DNA from: Arcicella sp038230735
Lineage (GTDB): Bacteria > Bacteroidota > Bacteroidia > Cytophagales > Spirosomataceae
Direction: 5' to 3'
NCBI GenBank assembly: GCA_038230735.1
Contig: JBBRMR010000004.1
Location: forward strand, 1-64,000
DNA length: 64,000 nt
Below, piece by piece: positions 8,592 to 17,503 of the stretch (position 1 is the stretch's first letter; each line of letters opens with the position of its first letter). The notes beneath the pieces were generated by a model, which did no database searches, had not been told where the DNA came from, and saw nothing but the letters and a program-made list of their open reading frames with translations. A program made the position numbers and the translations under genes.

Positions 8592-9272
8592 CTACAGTAA
8601 ATTGGCCAATTCAGTTTCAGAAAAAGCACCTTTCAAAACTTCCTCATCAATCTGATTAAACATGACTGGTAGATAGGTTTTGGATATTTTTTTGTGGTTT
8701 AGCCAATGAATTTCATCACAAATTTGATGTAAAATTCTCAAAATATGAGAAGTAATGAGAATAGTTTTTCCTTCATTTTTCAACATTAAAATTATCTTTT
8801 CTACTAAATAATTACTCTCTAAATCTAAACCATTGAAGGGTTCATCCAATATAATTATTGGTCTGTCTAACTTGAGTACTGCCAACAATGCCAGCTTCTT
8901 TTTCATCCCCGTAGAATATCCCTCAATCATTTCATCTATTGGCAAATCGAATAAATTTTTCCAAGTTTCGAGGTCGAATTTTTCATTTGGATTAGGGAAA
9001 ATAGATAAAAATTCTCTCCCTGTGAGATTTGAATAAAAGAAATTATTGGTTTCTAAAAAGGCAACATCTTTTCTTTCCAGTTGTTGTTCGTTAAAAGTAA
9101 TTGTGCCTTGTTGGTATCTCACAAATCCATAAAGACAATTCAATAGGGTAGTTTTCCCTGAACCATTTAGTCCAATGAGTCCATGAATTTCTCCTGAATT
9201 TATGGTCAAATCAAGACTTTTTAGGACTTGATTAGTACCGTATGAGACTGAAAGGTTTTCTAATTTAAGCAT
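8592..9272 (-). CDS. ABC transporter ATP-binding protein
   Basis: This 226-residue ATPase has Walker A GLNGSGKTT (about 36), a signature segment YSTGMKKKL (about 122) in place of LSGGQ, Walker B IIILDEPFNGLD (about 142) and the H-loop ITSH (about 173). The STGMKKKL variant is typical of ABC-2 exporters of the DRA/CcmA type. Its start overlaps the end of the upstream membrane gene by 8 bp, so the two are one operon and presumably form one exporter. The substrate is unknown; there is no peptide precursor or immunity gene nearby to suggest a bacteriocin. Confidence 0.9.
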   Translation of the reverse strand: MLKLENLSVSYGTNQVLKSLDLTINSGEIHGLIGLNGSGKTTLLNCLYGFVRYQQGTITFNEQQLERKDVAFLETNNFFYSNLTGREFLSIFPNPNEKFDLETWKNLFDLPIDEMIEGYSTGMKKKLALLAVLKLDRPIIILDEPFNGLDLESNYLVEKIILMLKNEGKTILITSHILRILHQICDEIHWLNHKKISKTYLPVMFNQIDEEVLKGAFSETELANLL

Positions 9273-10230
9273 GAAAATAGTCCTTTAAATTGGTAATAGA
9301 TTTTGAATAAAATATAAAAAGTAATATTATTGAAATTGGAAATAAATAAGGAATGAACATCCCAATAAAGCATAATCCTACAATAACTATATTTGAATGC
9401 AGTTGTGTGCTCGGGATATAGCTTTTGTATTTATTCAAGATAAAGACCATGAAATTTGCATAATACACGAGCAACAATGGAAGATAGAAAATATACTTAT
9501 CGGGATATTGAACAAAGTAGCAAAGTAGGAAAGGTAAGATGAATTTGGTGTATTGCCATAGGTGTACTTTAAGTTTAGTAATAATGAAATCTCGGCTACT
9601 TTTCTCGTTTAATGTCAAGATAAATTGACTTTCACAAGTATCATAAAATGCTGAAAAAATGAATGTTATTACTCCCAATGTAATAAAACCAGCAAAATGC
9701 CAGTAACTAATTACTACTCCAAAAACATAGAGCAAAATAATCAGATGCTGGCTCTTTCGCATTCCTGCAATCCACTCAAAATTATTGGTAGAAACAAATT
9801 TCTTTAAGATAATGGTTTGATTTCTAAGATTTATTTTGGTTGAAATATCAAGTTGCGTTATTAAAAAACAAACTAATAAAAATATAACTATTCCTATTTG
9901 AAAGTTTGAGAAAAAATATGGAATGGTGAAGGGTAAACTAAAAATAGCGTATTCTACGAAAAGATATTTTTTGTAATTATCAGGAAAAATTTGCTTCAAC
10001 AATCGCTTATCTTTTCTGATAGAATTGATTGAAAAGATAGTCAGAGAAAAGAGGATTATTAGCTCAGAACCTTGCAATAAAGCTACACTTGGTTGAACAA
10101 TTTTAATGACGACCATGATGTAAATTATCAAAGCTACAAAAACCGCCCACCAACCAGCATTGACAAGCTCTCGATAAAATTGAAGGGAACGTATTCTTAA
10201 AAGTATTATCATATTCTGTTTTTGAAACAT
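9265..10230 (-). CDS. ABC-2 type membrane protein, partner of the adjacent ATPase
   Basis: A 321-residue polytopic membrane protein with roughly eight to ten hydrophobic segments and no signal peptide. It has no motif that I can name, but the 8-bp overlap with the ATPase gene identifies it as the permease of the exporter. It is the first gene of the operon; an 18-bp hairpin lies 20 bp upstream and separates it from the next gene. Confidence 0.75.
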   Translation of the reverse strand: MFQKQNMIILLRIRSLQFYRELVNAGWWAVFVALIIYIMVVIKIVQPSVALLQGSELIILFSLTIFSINSIRKDKRLLKQIFPDNYKKYLFVEYAIFSLPFTIPYFFSNFQIGIVIFLLVCFLITQLDISTKINLRNQTIILKKFVSTNNFEWIAGMRKSQHLIILLYVFGVVISYWHFAGFITLGVITFIFSAFYDTCESQFILTLNEKSSRDFIITKLKVHLWQYTKFILPFLLCYFVQYPDKYIFYLPLLLVYYANFMVFILNKYKSYIPSTQLHSNIVIVGLCFIGMFIPYLFPISIILLFIFYSKSITNLKDYFHA

Positions 10231-10249
10231 GAGTCGTTTTGAATATCTT

Positions 10250-10297
10250 AATATTACAAACGCCCAATAGAAAAGCCTGTTGGGCGTTTGTAATATT
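10250..10297 (-). terminator. Long hairpin between transporter genes
   Basis: A perfect 18-bp stem begins AATATTACAAACGCCC and is closed by a 12-base loop. It lies downstream of the EamA gene and upstream of the ABC operon. There is no long T tract, so it may be a terminator or an RNA-stabilising hairpin. Confidence 0.6.
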
Positions 10298-10354
10298 TGT
10301 TATCTTTTTAAATACTTAGCTTCGTTGTTAGTATCCTCAATAAACATCGAAACC

Positions 10355-11266
10355 CTATTTATTCCCCTTCCAAGAAATCATCAAAACCCCACCCAACACC
10401 ACAAAAGTGCCAAAGATTTGCCATGAATTGATGATTTCGCTTAAAAAGATATTTGCCATAATAATCGTAGCAATCGGTCCGATGCTACCAATAATAGAAG
10501 CATTGCTCGAACCAATCCGCCTGATTCCTTCCGAAATCAAAAATGAAGGAATAACCGTTGTGAAGACTGCCATCACGATTGAAAGCCAGTAAACCCCTGA
10601 TTGATAGGCAAATAAGCCTCCGCCAATGGTAACAGCATAATGCAAAATTACCATTACCGTAGAAATCAACATAGCGTAGCAAGTAAACCGCAAAGCCCCT
10701 ATTTTCGGAATCATTTCACCCGAACCAATCAGATAAAGTGCATACGTTAGTGAACTCAAAAAGACCAGTGTTGAGCCGATGATTAAATCCTTCTGCATAC
10801 CCATTTGGAGGTCAGGAATGAAAGAAACTACCACGCCTAAATAGGTAATAATCAAGGCAATATACTGAATTTTGTAAATGTCTTTTTTGAGAAAAATAGC
10901 TGAAATGATTACTACCAAAGTTGGATAAATGAATAGAATGAGCCTTTCTACGCTGGCTGTGATATATTTCAGACCCCAAAAATCGAAGAAGGCGGCTAAG
11001 TAATAACCCACCAAGCCAATTACCAACATCCAAAGCCATTCTTTGCCCGTCAGTTTGGGAACTTCGGAAATTTTTCTATTCTGAAAATATAGAATCACGG
11101 CATAGAAAGGGGCAGAAAAGAGCATTCGGAGAGCCAAAAGTGGAACGGTATCAACCTTAAAATGTATATAATTATAACGAACCAAAACGGCTTTCCCCGC
11201 AAAAAGTACCGAGCCAATCACAACGGAAGTCGCTCCGATAAAATATTGTTTCTTTGTACTTTGCAT
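10355..11266 (-). CDS. EamA family (drug/metabolite) transporter
   Basis: A 303-residue inner-membrane protein with about ten transmembrane helices arranged as two EamA repeats, as usual for the DMT superfamily (about 300 residues). The second repeat contains the typical SEGIRRIGSSNASIIGSIGP segment near 245-264. Substrates in this family range from amino acids to nucleotide metabolites and cannot be predicted here. It is a single gene, flanked by a terminator on each side. Confidence 0.88.
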   Translation of the reverse strand: MQSTKKQYFIGATSVVIGSVLFAGKAVLVRYNYIHFKVDTVPLLALRMLFSAPFYAVILYFQNRKISEVPKLTGKEWLWMLVIGLVGYYLAAFFDFWGLKYITASVERLILFIYPTLVVIISAIFLKKDIYKIQYIALIITYLGVVVSFIPDLQMGMQKDLIIGSTLVFLSSLTYALYLIGSGEMIPKIGALRFTCYAMLISTVMVILHYAVTIGGGLFAYQSGVYWLSIVMAVFTTVIPSFLISEGIRRIGSSNASIIGSIGPIATIIMANIFLSEIINSWQIFGTFVVLGGVLMISWKGNK

Positions 11267-11302
11267 TGGTTAGGGGGATTAGTGGATAGAGATTTTTAAA
11301 GA

Positions 11303-11335
11303 AAAAGCCTTTCCCAGCGAATGAGAAAGGCTTTT
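11303..11335 (-). terminator. Terminator after the cytochrome c gene
   Basis: Stem AAAAGCCTTTC / GAAAGGCTTTT; on the minus strand a T-rich tract follows. It lies about 45 bp after the cytochrome stop codon. Confidence 0.75.
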
Positions 11336-11380
11336 ATCAAAACTAAAATAGCTTGCCTATTGAGTTAACTCATTTTAAAA

Positions 11381-11839
11381 TTACTTCTTAGCCCTCTCCC
11401 TTTTCACATCTTCAATACCAATTGCTCCCGCATTATTACCAAAACTTTTACGTACATACGTCAATACCTCCGAGATTTGTTTATCCGTCAAAAAATCGTG
11501 AGATGCCATTTCGTTGGAATAAGTTTCACCGTTGATTTCAGTATTTTTTAAGCCTTTCAAAACTACGCCAATCAGTCTGGGAGATTCACCCAATACCCAA
11601 TCAGTTTTGCCCAAAGGTGGATTCATTCCTGGCACACCGCTACCGTCTTCTTGATGACAAGCCAAACAGTAAGTTTCGTAAATAATCTTTCCAGAATCTG
11701 TAAGCGATTGATTTTTAATAACTTGCTTCTTTGATTTTGCAATTTTAGAATGTTTTACTTTAGCCTGTTTAGGCTTTTGCTGTACCATGGCTGAACTTAT
11801 TAAAAAGGTCAGTAGCGATATTGTGATAATATATTTCAT
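11381..11839 (-). CDS. Small exported c-type cytochrome
   Basis: A 152-residue protein with a signal peptide (MKYIITISLLTFLISSAM), a Lys-rich linker, and a class I cytochrome c domain. The haem site is CLACHQ (about 57-62), with the distal Met probably in EMASHDFL (near 110). Periplasmic. It lies downstream of the sorbosone-dehydrogenase-like gene on the same strand and may accept its electrons, as cytochromes do for PQQ-type dehydrogenases; the physical link is inference because a 22-bp inverted repeat element sits between the two genes. Confidence 0.88.
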   Translation of the reverse strand: MKYIITISLLTFLISSAMVQQKPKQAKVKHSKIAKSKKQVIKNQSLTDSGKIIYETYCLACHQEDGSGVPGMNPPLGKTDWVLGESPRLIGVVLKGLKNTEINGETYSNEMASHDFLTDKQISEVLTYVRKSFGNNAGAIGIEDVKRERAKK

Positions 11840-11851
11840 CTGTCGATAAAC

Positions 11852-11941
11852 GGTTCACGGTAAAGGGTGAACGGATTTGAGATTAATTAAAATATAAGGA
11901 TTAGCTGTCAAACCTGTTTCGTTCACCCTTCACCGTGAACC
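11852..11941. repeat. Paired inverted arms, GTTCACC family
   Basis: Arm 1 (11852-11873) begins GGTTCACGGTAAAGG; arm 2 (11920-11941) is its reverse complement with one mismatch in 22. The spacer is 46 bp and AT-rich. Related single or paired arms occur at 40947-41140, 50608-50625 and 53722-53752. It fills the gap between two co-directional genes, with arm 1 only 12 bp before the cytochrome start codon. Confidence 0.85.
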
Positions 11942-11955
11942 TTTGACCGAAAAAT

Positions 11956-13233
11956 TTACTGATAAATAACCTTCCAAACCTTCCCTTTCACTGAATCTGT
12001 TATCAACACCGAACCGTCATTTGCCTGAGTAATTCCCATTGGTCGGGCTTTGGCATCGTTAGGTTGTTTCACTTCTGGACCACCCGCAAAACCTTCGGCA
12101 AATACTTCATAAGCTCCCGATGGTTTTCCATCTTTTCCGAAAGGTACAAAAGCCACAAAATAGCCTCCTTGCTTCAATGGAGCTCTATTCCACGAACCGT
12201 GAAAACAGATAAAAGCACCATTTTTGTATTTGGCAGGTAACATATTTCCAGTATAAAACATCAAAGCATTGGGTGCCCAGTGTGCTGGAAATGCCATAAT
12301 TGGCTTATCTTTTCCTTCGCAAAGTCCTTGGGTTTTTGTGTCGCCACCGTACTCAGGAGCGAGCATTTTTTTGTTTTGAAAACGGTCGTGGTAGCAATAA
12401 GGCCAACCAAAGTCTGAGCCTTTTTTTACTAATAAAAACTCCTCCGAAGGTAATTCTGCACTCTGTTCGGCATTGTACATTTCAGGATAAAGCGTTGTTA
12501 ATTGGTCACGTCCGTGTTGCATAGCGTATAATTCACCTTGCTGTTTGTTCCACGCAATACCCACGATGTTTCTGATACCTGTGGCATAACGAAAACCGTC
12601 CGCTTGCTTTTGATTTTTCTTATTAGCATCAAATTGCCAAACGCCTCCGTGCCAGTCCAAAATTGGGCAAGGCATCATACCTTTTGAACCTTTTGTACGG
12701 TTTTTTTCTTGGCAAGCATTTGAAGGAGCCCCGAAGGTAACGTAGAGATGTCCCGCTTCGTCCAGAGCCAAAGATTTTGTGCCGTGTTCCCCGTAAAATT
12801 CTAAGCCTACAACTATATTTTCTATCTTAGATTCGTCAGGAACGCCATTTACGATGGGGTAACGAGAAACCGAAGAATCAGAAGAGGCGTACATGTAGCC
12901 ATTTCCGAAGGCAATTCCCGTACCCACAAAAGTCCCAAAACCAGTAGTTTCATCAGCCTTACCATCGCCGTTGGTATCTTTTAAAATAACAGTGCCTTTG
13001 CCATCTTTCAATTTGGCGAGACGTACATAAATATCGCCTTTTTCGCTGACTGCAATATGGCGAGCTTTGCCCACACCCTCAGACACGACCAATGCCCCAA
13101 AACCTTTGGGCAAAGTCAAGCCACCATTATCAGCATCAGCTTTGAGTTTAGTATTTTTTGTTGGATTTTTGTCGGCAGGTTTGAAACTTGCTAACAAAGA
13201 AATGATTGAAATGGATAAAATTAAGTTTTTCAT
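11956..13233 (-). CDS. Sorbosone-dehydrogenase-like / PQQ-type beta-propeller protein
   Basis: This 425-residue exported protein (signal peptide MKNLILSISIISLLASF) belongs to the soluble glucose/sorbosone dehydrogenase beta-propeller family. Recognisable features are the calcium-type loop DTNGDGKADE (about 85), the segment GTKSLALDEAGHLYV (about 152), YATGIRNIVGIAW (about 215) and the C-terminal FAEGFAGG. Family members bind PQQ or oxidise sugars in the periplasm, but the catalytic role here is not proven. A small cytochrome c gene follows on the same strand and could be its electron acceptor. Confidence 0.85.
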   Translation of the reverse strand: MKNLILSISIISLLASFKPADKNPTKNTKLKADADNGGLTLPKGFGALVVSEGVGKARHIAVSEKGDIYVRLAKLKDGKGTVILKDTNGDGKADETTGFGTFVGTGIAFGNGYMYASSDSSVSRYPIVNGVPDESKIENIVVGLEFYGEHGTKSLALDEAGHLYVTFGAPSNACQEKNRTKGSKGMMPCPILDWHGGVWQFDANKKNQKQADGFRYATGIRNIVGIAWNKQQGELYAMQHGRDQLTTLYPEMYNAEQSAELPSEEFLLVKKGSDFGWPYCYHDRFQNKKMLAPEYGGDTKTQGLCEGKDKPIMAFPAHWAPNALMFYTGNMLPAKYKNGAFICFHGSWNRAPLKQGGYFVAFVPFGKDGKPSGAYEVFAEGFAGGPEVKQPNDAKARPMGITQANDGSVLITDSVKGKVWKVIYQ

Positions 13234-13339
13234 GACGTTTGTTGTTTTGAAATAAATTGCAATTTAAGAAAAATAATGAAGAGAAAGGGCAGTTTTAACA
13301 AAATCGGAATCAGTAAAATCTAATCTTTCTACCTTTTTG

Positions 13340-13347
13340 TATATTTG
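13340..13347 (+). promoter_or_regulatory. -7 promoter box of the phosphatase-gpmI operon
   Basis: TATATTTG, an exact TAnnTTTG match, lies 87 bp before the phosphatase start codon. No clear -33 element. Confidence 0.5.
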
Positions 13348-13433
13348 TGTTGAAAAATGTGTAAAACATTGTTTTAAATGAAATGTTCCTCAAATTTTCT
13401 ATCCATCCTAACCTCCCTATACGGTAAATTAAA

Positions 13434-13928
13434 ATGTTAAAGATTTTGTTCGTTTGTACGGGAAATATTTGTCGTTCGCCCATTGCCGAGGAAACTTTTC
13501 GGAGAGCGGTGAAAGCAAGGAATTTGCAAAGAGAAATTCAATGCGATTCTGCCGCAACGCACGCCTATCACATCGGTGAATTGGCGGATAAACGTACTCG
13601 CAAAAATGCTGAATCTCATGGACTTACGCTTATGCATCATTGTAGGAAGCTGAACGGAGAGGATTTCTTAGTATTTGATTATATTGTGGCAATGGATGAT
13701 TACAACATGAAAAATATTCAATCCATCAGTTATCGTTCCTCCAATATTCACCAACCCGAAGAGGTTTGTTTTTTGTATAGAAGATTTGATTCAGCCATAA
13801 ATAATGTAATTTCAGAAGTCCCCGACCCGTATTATGGAGAAGAAAGTGATTTTGAAAATGTCTATCAAATAGTGAGTCGTTGTGCGGAGGGGTTTTTGGA
13901 TTATTTGGTGGAGAAATATCGGTTATAA
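13434..13928 (+). CDS. Low-molecular-weight protein-tyrosine phosphatase
   Basis: A 164-residue cytoplasmic phosphatase. The P-loop VCTGNICRSPIAE (residues 6-18) carries the catalytic Cys and Arg, and the general-acid Asp is in DPYYG (near 127). Length and motif order match the LMW-PTP family. Substrates may be tyrosine kinases of polysaccharide export or small phosphorylated molecules; none is encoded nearby. It is first in a run of three co-directional genes with gaps of about 20-25 bp, so it is likely co-transcribed with the DUF1684 protein and gpmI. Confidence 0.95.
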   Translation: MLKILFVCTGNICRSPIAEETFRRAVKARNLQREIQCDSAATHAYHIGELADKRTRKNAESHGLTLMHHCRKLNGEDFLVFDYIVAMDDYNMKNIQSISYRSSNIHQPEEVCFLYRRFDSAINNVISEVPDPYYGEESDFENVYQIVSRCAEGFLDYLVEKYRL

Positions 13929-13948
13929 AAAATGTAAACAAGCATAAA

Positions 13949-14548
13949 ATGAATACCCCAATCCTAATACTCCTAACCATATTCACCTTCCAAATAAAGG
14001 CACAAACCTATTGGGAAAGTATGGCAAAATACCGTCAGGAATACAAAGACGATTTCTTGAAAAATGCGAATAGCCCGCTGAAAGAAGCTGATTTGGCTTA
14101 TTTAGATTTTTACACCATTGATTCTACTTTTAAGATAAAGAGTAGCTTTATGAAAACAAATGATAAGGTAACGTTCAAGATACCCACTTCCAACGGAAAG
14201 CAAAAAGAATATTTCAAATACGGTATTTTAACATTTACCTTGAAAGGTCAAATCCAGCAATTGAATGTTTATCGTAGTTTGGCTTTGATGAAGATGCCGC
14301 AATATAAAAACTATCTATTTGTGCCTTTCAAAGACCAGACAAACGGTACAGAAACCTACGGAGGTGGACGATATTTAGACTTACAAACAACTGATATTCA
14401 AGGAAATACTTTAATGTTAGATTTCAACAAGTCATACAATCCATATTGTGCATTTAGCAATGGGTACAGTTGTCCAATTCCTCCGCAAGCCAATCATTTA
14501 AAGATTGGAATTGAAGCGGGAGAAAAGATTTTCAAGAAAGAACATTAA
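13949..14548 (+). CDS. DUF1684 family protein, exported
   Basis: A 199-residue protein with a short signal peptide (MNTPILILLTIFTFQIKAQ); ATG 13949 was chosen because it starts this peptide. The DUF1684 signature is clear: GGGRYLDL (about 148), LDFNKSYNPYCAF (about 164), YSCPIPP (about 181) and a final AGEK. The family fold is known but a function is not. The gene lies 20 bp after the phosphatase and 25 bp before gpmI. Confidence 0.88.
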   Translation: MNTPILILLTIFTFQIKAQTYWESMAKYRQEYKDDFLKNANSPLKEADLAYLDFYTIDSTFKIKSSFMKTNDKVTFKIPTSNGKQKEYFKYGILTFTLKGQIQQLNVYRSLALMKMPQYKNYLFVPFKDQTNGTETYGGGRYLDLQTTDIQGNTLMLDFNKSYNPYCAFSNGYSCPIPPQANHLKIGIEAGEKIFKKEH

Positions 14549-14573
14549 ACTAATCAAGCAAAATAAAAATACC

Positions 14574-16103
14574 GTGAGCAAAAAAGTAATATTAATTATC
14601 TTGGACGGTTGGGGAATTGCCCAAAAAGGATACGAAGACCGTTCGGCGATTATTGCCGCCAAAACGCCTTTTTATGATTCTATTTTGGCAAATAATCCCA
14701 ACAGTACCCTCATCACTTTTGGTCCAGAAGTGGGTTTACCCGAAGGACAATTTGGTAATTCTGAGGTCGGACACATGAATCTTGGGGCGGGGCGAACTAT
14801 TAGACAAAGTTTGGTACGTCTGAACGAATCTATCGCAACCGATATGCTTCGGCATGAACCCGTTTTGGTAGATGCTATCAAGTATGCCAAAGAAAATAAT
14901 AAACCTTTTCATTTGCTGGGTTTAGTGTCAGACGGTGGAGTTCACGCACATATTAATCACGTCAAGGCTCTTTGTAATATATTGAAAGACAGTGGATTAA
15001 CAGAGATTTATATTCACGCCTTTACGGATGGACGTGATTGCGACCCAAAATCTGGTACGGGTTTTATCTCAGATTTGCAAGCATTTTTGAGAACTTCGGT
15101 TGGTAAGATTGCCACGGTAACGGGGCGTTATTATGCGATGGACAGAGACAACCGTTGGGAACGAATTGAAGAAGCGTATGATGTAATGGTGAAGGGCGAA
15201 GGCATGCCAGTTTGTGCCGAGGGCATCGTGGCATTAATGCAAGAATCTTACGCAGCGGGTGTTACGGACGAATTTATCAAGCCCATTGTGGTAACAAAAA
15301 ACGATAAACCAATCGGGAATATTCAAGAAGGAGATGTAGTGCTTTGTTTCAATTACCGCACCGACCGTCCGCAGGAAATCACGAAGGCATTGACCCAAGA
15401 AGATTTTCCTGAAAATGGCATGAAAAAATTGGATATTCGTTATTTAACGATGACTAATTACAACAAATCATTCACCAACGTAAACGTAATTTTTGATGAT
15501 AGCAATTTGCCCTCAACTTTGGGTGAAATAATTGCCAATGCGGGTAAAAAGCAAATCAGAATTGCCGAAACTGAGAAATTCCCACACGTAACATTCTTCT
15601 TTTCGGGTGGGCGTAATGAATTATTTAAAGGAGAAAGTCGTCTATTGTCCAATTCTCCGAAAGTTGCAACCTACGATTTACAACCCGAAATGTCGGTGTA
15701 TGATGTAAGAGATTCCTTATTACCAGCCCTTAAAAATTCAGAAGCAGATTTCGTGTGTTTGAACTTTGCCAATCCTGATATGGTGGGTCATACGGGTGAT
15801 TTTCAAGCAGTTATAAAAGCCTGCGAAGCCGTTGATGAATCTTTGGGGGAAGTAGTAACGGCGGCTATTGAAAGCGATTATTCAGTAATCGTTTTAGCTG
15901 ACCACGGAAATGCTGATTACATGATTAATGATGATGGTACACCAAACACGCAACATAGTCTAAATCTTGTGCCATGTATTTTGATTGATAAATACCATAA
16001 ATCCATCGAAAACGGAAAGTTAGGTGACATCGCTCCAACGATTTTAGCATTGATGGGTATAGAAAAACCTGCGATTATGACTGGGTTTAATCTTCTCAGT
16101 TAG
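14574..16103 (+). CDS. gpmI: 2,3-bisphosphoglycerate-independent phosphoglycerate mutase
   Basis: This 509-residue, manganese-dependent enzyme interconverts 3- and 2-phosphoglycerate in glycolysis. The start is placed at GTG 14574 because the family begins with (M)SKKVILIILDGWG; the upstream in-frame extension overlaps the previous gene. The metal-site motifs DGWG (about 13), the catalytic Ser in GNSEVGHMN (about 63), TDGRD (about 155), YRTDRPQE (about 263) and the C-terminal ADHGNAD (about 442) are intact. The stop codon lies at the left edge of a repeat element. Confidence 0.97.
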   Translation: MSKKVILIILDGWGIAQKGYEDRSAIIAAKTPFYDSILANNPNSTLITFGPEVGLPEGQFGNSEVGHMNLGAGRTIRQSLVRLNESIATDMLRHEPVLVDAIKYAKENNKPFHLLGLVSDGGVHAHINHVKALCNILKDSGLTEIYIHAFTDGRDCDPKSGTGFISDLQAFLRTSVGKIATVTGRYYAMDRDNRWERIEEAYDVMVKGEGMPVCAEGIVALMQESYAAGVTDEFIKPIVVTKNDKPIGNIQEGDVVLCFNYRTDRPQEITKALTQEDFPENGMKKLDIRYLTMTNYNKSFTNVNVIFDDSNLPSTLGEIIANAGKKQIRIAETEKFPHVTFFFSGGRNELFKGESRLLSNSPKVATYDLQPEMSVYDVRDSLLPALKNSEADFVCLNFANPDMVGHTGDFQAVIKACEAVDESLGEVVTAAIESDYSVIVLADHGNADYMINDDGTPNTQHSLNLVPCILIDKYHKSIENGKLGDIAPTILALMGIEKPAIMTGFNLLS

Positions 16104-16110
16104 GAGTTAT

Positions 16111-16219
16111 CAGTAAACAGTTATCAGTAAAACAAAAAAGTCCTTAATTTTAAAAATTAAAGGCTTTTTTATGAACAAAAATGTTTTGTCACTAATTATT
16201 TACTGATAACTGTTTACTG
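16111..16219. repeat. Paired inverted arms, TTATCAGT family, enclosing a terminator
   Basis: Arm 1 (16111-16131) begins CAGTAAACAGTTATCAG; arm 2 (16199-16219) is its perfect 21-bp reverse complement. Each arm repeats the word AGTTATCAGTAA. A terminator (16134-16170) lies inside the 67-bp spacer. Arm 2 supplies the Gln and TAA stop codon of the LysM gene. A second copy of the family is at 44150-44195. Confidence 0.88.
16134..16170 (+). terminator. Terminator of gpmI, within the repeat spacer
   Basis: A hairpin of about 14 bp with mismatches (AAAAAAG.CCTTAATTTT against its complement) and T6 on the plus strand; the A-rich 5' side makes it bidirectional, serving the convergent LysM gene as well. 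Confidence 0.75.
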
Positions 16220-16879
16220 CAAAGGAATAATCAATTTCTCCCCCCGTTCAGTTATATCCTTGGTCTTCTTATTGGCATCCATCAAAGCCTGTTTGCTGAC
16301 ACCATATTTTTGAGCAACCACTCGCAACACATCGCCAGCACCCACGGTATGAATGGCTTGGATTTTGACATTCAATTTTGTAACACCAACCTTAATTCCA
16401 CTTGGGTCAAGACCAGGATTGAGAGTTTGCAAAACTGATTTGCTCAAATGATAACGATTAGCAATTCCAAAGAAAGTCTCGCCCGACTGAACAGTATGAG
16501 AAATGGTCTCTCCGCCTGCAGGAACGCCTGCTGCAGGAATTATGGTTTTTTTCACTTCCTTTTTCGGTTCTTCTTTAGCTTTTTCTTTCTCTATCTCTTT
16601 TGGTTTCTCCACAGTTTTTTTCTCATCTTTTGCCACATTATCCTTGCCAGTTTCTTCCAAAGGGGCAGGGACAATTACGGCATCAGCCTCATTATCATTT
16701 GACATCGCTACTGAATTAGGGCGTTTACTAACCAATTCTTCCGATACTGACGCATCATTTTTCATAGACTGATAGCCAGCATATAAAAGTGCTGCCACCA
16801 CCGCAATCAGTACATACAAAGTAATGGTTGGAATTTTTGAAGTTTCTTCGGCGGGTTGAGGGTTACGATAGTCTTCCAT
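16214..16879 (-). CDS. Membrane-anchored protein with two LysM domains
   Basis: A 221-residue protein with one N-terminal membrane segment (about 19-36, TLYVLIAVVAALLYAG), a Lys/Glu-rich linker (about 75-115), and two C-terminal LysM modules (HTVQSGETFFGIANRY, about 127-170, and HTVGAGDVLRVVAQKY, about 178-221). LysM binds peptidoglycan, so this is an envelope protein bridging inner membrane and cell wall. No enzymatic domain is present. The last two codons (Q, stop) come from the adjoining repeat arm, so the original C-terminus may have differed. Confidence 0.88.
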   Translation of the reverse strand: MEDYRNPQPAEETSKIPTITLYVLIAVVAALLYAGYQSMKNDASVSEELVSKRPNSVAMSNDNEADAVIVPAPLEETGKDNVAKDEKKTVEKPKEIEKEKAKEEPKKEVKKTIIPAAGVPAGGETISHTVQSGETFFGIANRYHLSKSVLQTLNPGLDPSGIKVGVTKLNVKIQAIHTVGAGDVLRVVAQKYGVSKQALMDANKKTKDITERGEKLIIPLQ

Positions 16880-16902
16880 GATTTTTGTAAGGAGGAAAAA
16901 TA

Positions 16903-16999
16903 ATTATGAATTATGAGCTATGAATTATGAGTTTTAGCAAATGAGAGTGGTGAAAAATAATGATACTTTATTCATAACTCATCATTCATAACTCATCAT
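16903..16999. repeat. Paired inverted arms, ATGAATTATGAG family
   Basis: Arm 1 (16903-16934) is built from TATGAATTATGAG words; arm 2 (16971-16999) is its approximate reverse complement (about 19 of 22 core positions). It lies between the LysM and purE genes. The purE stop codon (TGA at 16996-16998) is inside arm 2. Confidence 0.75.
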
Positions 17000-17478
17000 T
17001 TTTTAGTAAGTTCCACCACCATCTCATCCACTTTTGCACTTAATTCTACTTTATACTTTTGCAATTTAATAGCAATTTCCTGATTTTCAATGCCTAACAT
17101 CTGAATTGCTAAAATTCCAGCGTTTTTTGCCCCATTCAAGGCTACCGTGGCTACTGGCACACCTGATGGCATTTGCAAAATCGACAAAACCGAATCCCAT
17201 CCATCAATTGAATTTGAAGATTTCACGGGTACACCAACTACGGGCAAAGTCGTAACCGAAGCCACCATCCCAGGCAAATGTGCCGCACCACCCGCACCGG
17301 CAATGATTACCTTTATACCACGTTCACGAGCCGTTTGGGCATATTCCACCATTTTTAAGGGCGTTCGATGAGCCGACACGATGTCAATTTCATACGCAAC
17401 GCCAAAATATTTACAAATTTCTACGGCTTCTTCCATGACTTTCAAGTCTGAAATACTGCCCATTATTATTCCTATCAT
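16996..17478 (-). CDS. purE: 5-(carboxyamino)imidazole ribonucleotide mutase
   Basis: A 160-residue class I PurE, converting N5-CAIR to CAIR in purine synthesis. The motifs GSISDLKVM (about 7), SAHRTP (about 39) and GAGGAAHLPGM (about 70) form the CO2/nucleotide site. It follows purK with a 25-bp gap, an arrangement typical of purKE operons. The C-terminal KK-stop merges with a repeat arm. Confidence 0.96.
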   Translation of the reverse strand: MIGIIMGSISDLKVMEEAVEICKYFGVAYEIDIVSAHRTPLKMVEYAQTARERGIKVIIAGAGGAAHLPGMVASVTTLPVVGVPVKSSNSIDGWDSVLSILQMPSGVPVATVALNGAKNAGILAIQMLGIENQEIAIKLQKYKVELSAKVDEMVVELTKK

Positions 17479-17503
17479 TTTAAATATTGATTTATTTGAT
17501 TAT

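Noticed and set aside
16891..16900. AAGGAGG-like Shine-Dalgarno sites as start evidence
   Set aside because: Bacteroidota genes rarely use them, and this one lies upstream of no start on its strand; starts were chosen from protein families and signal peptides.
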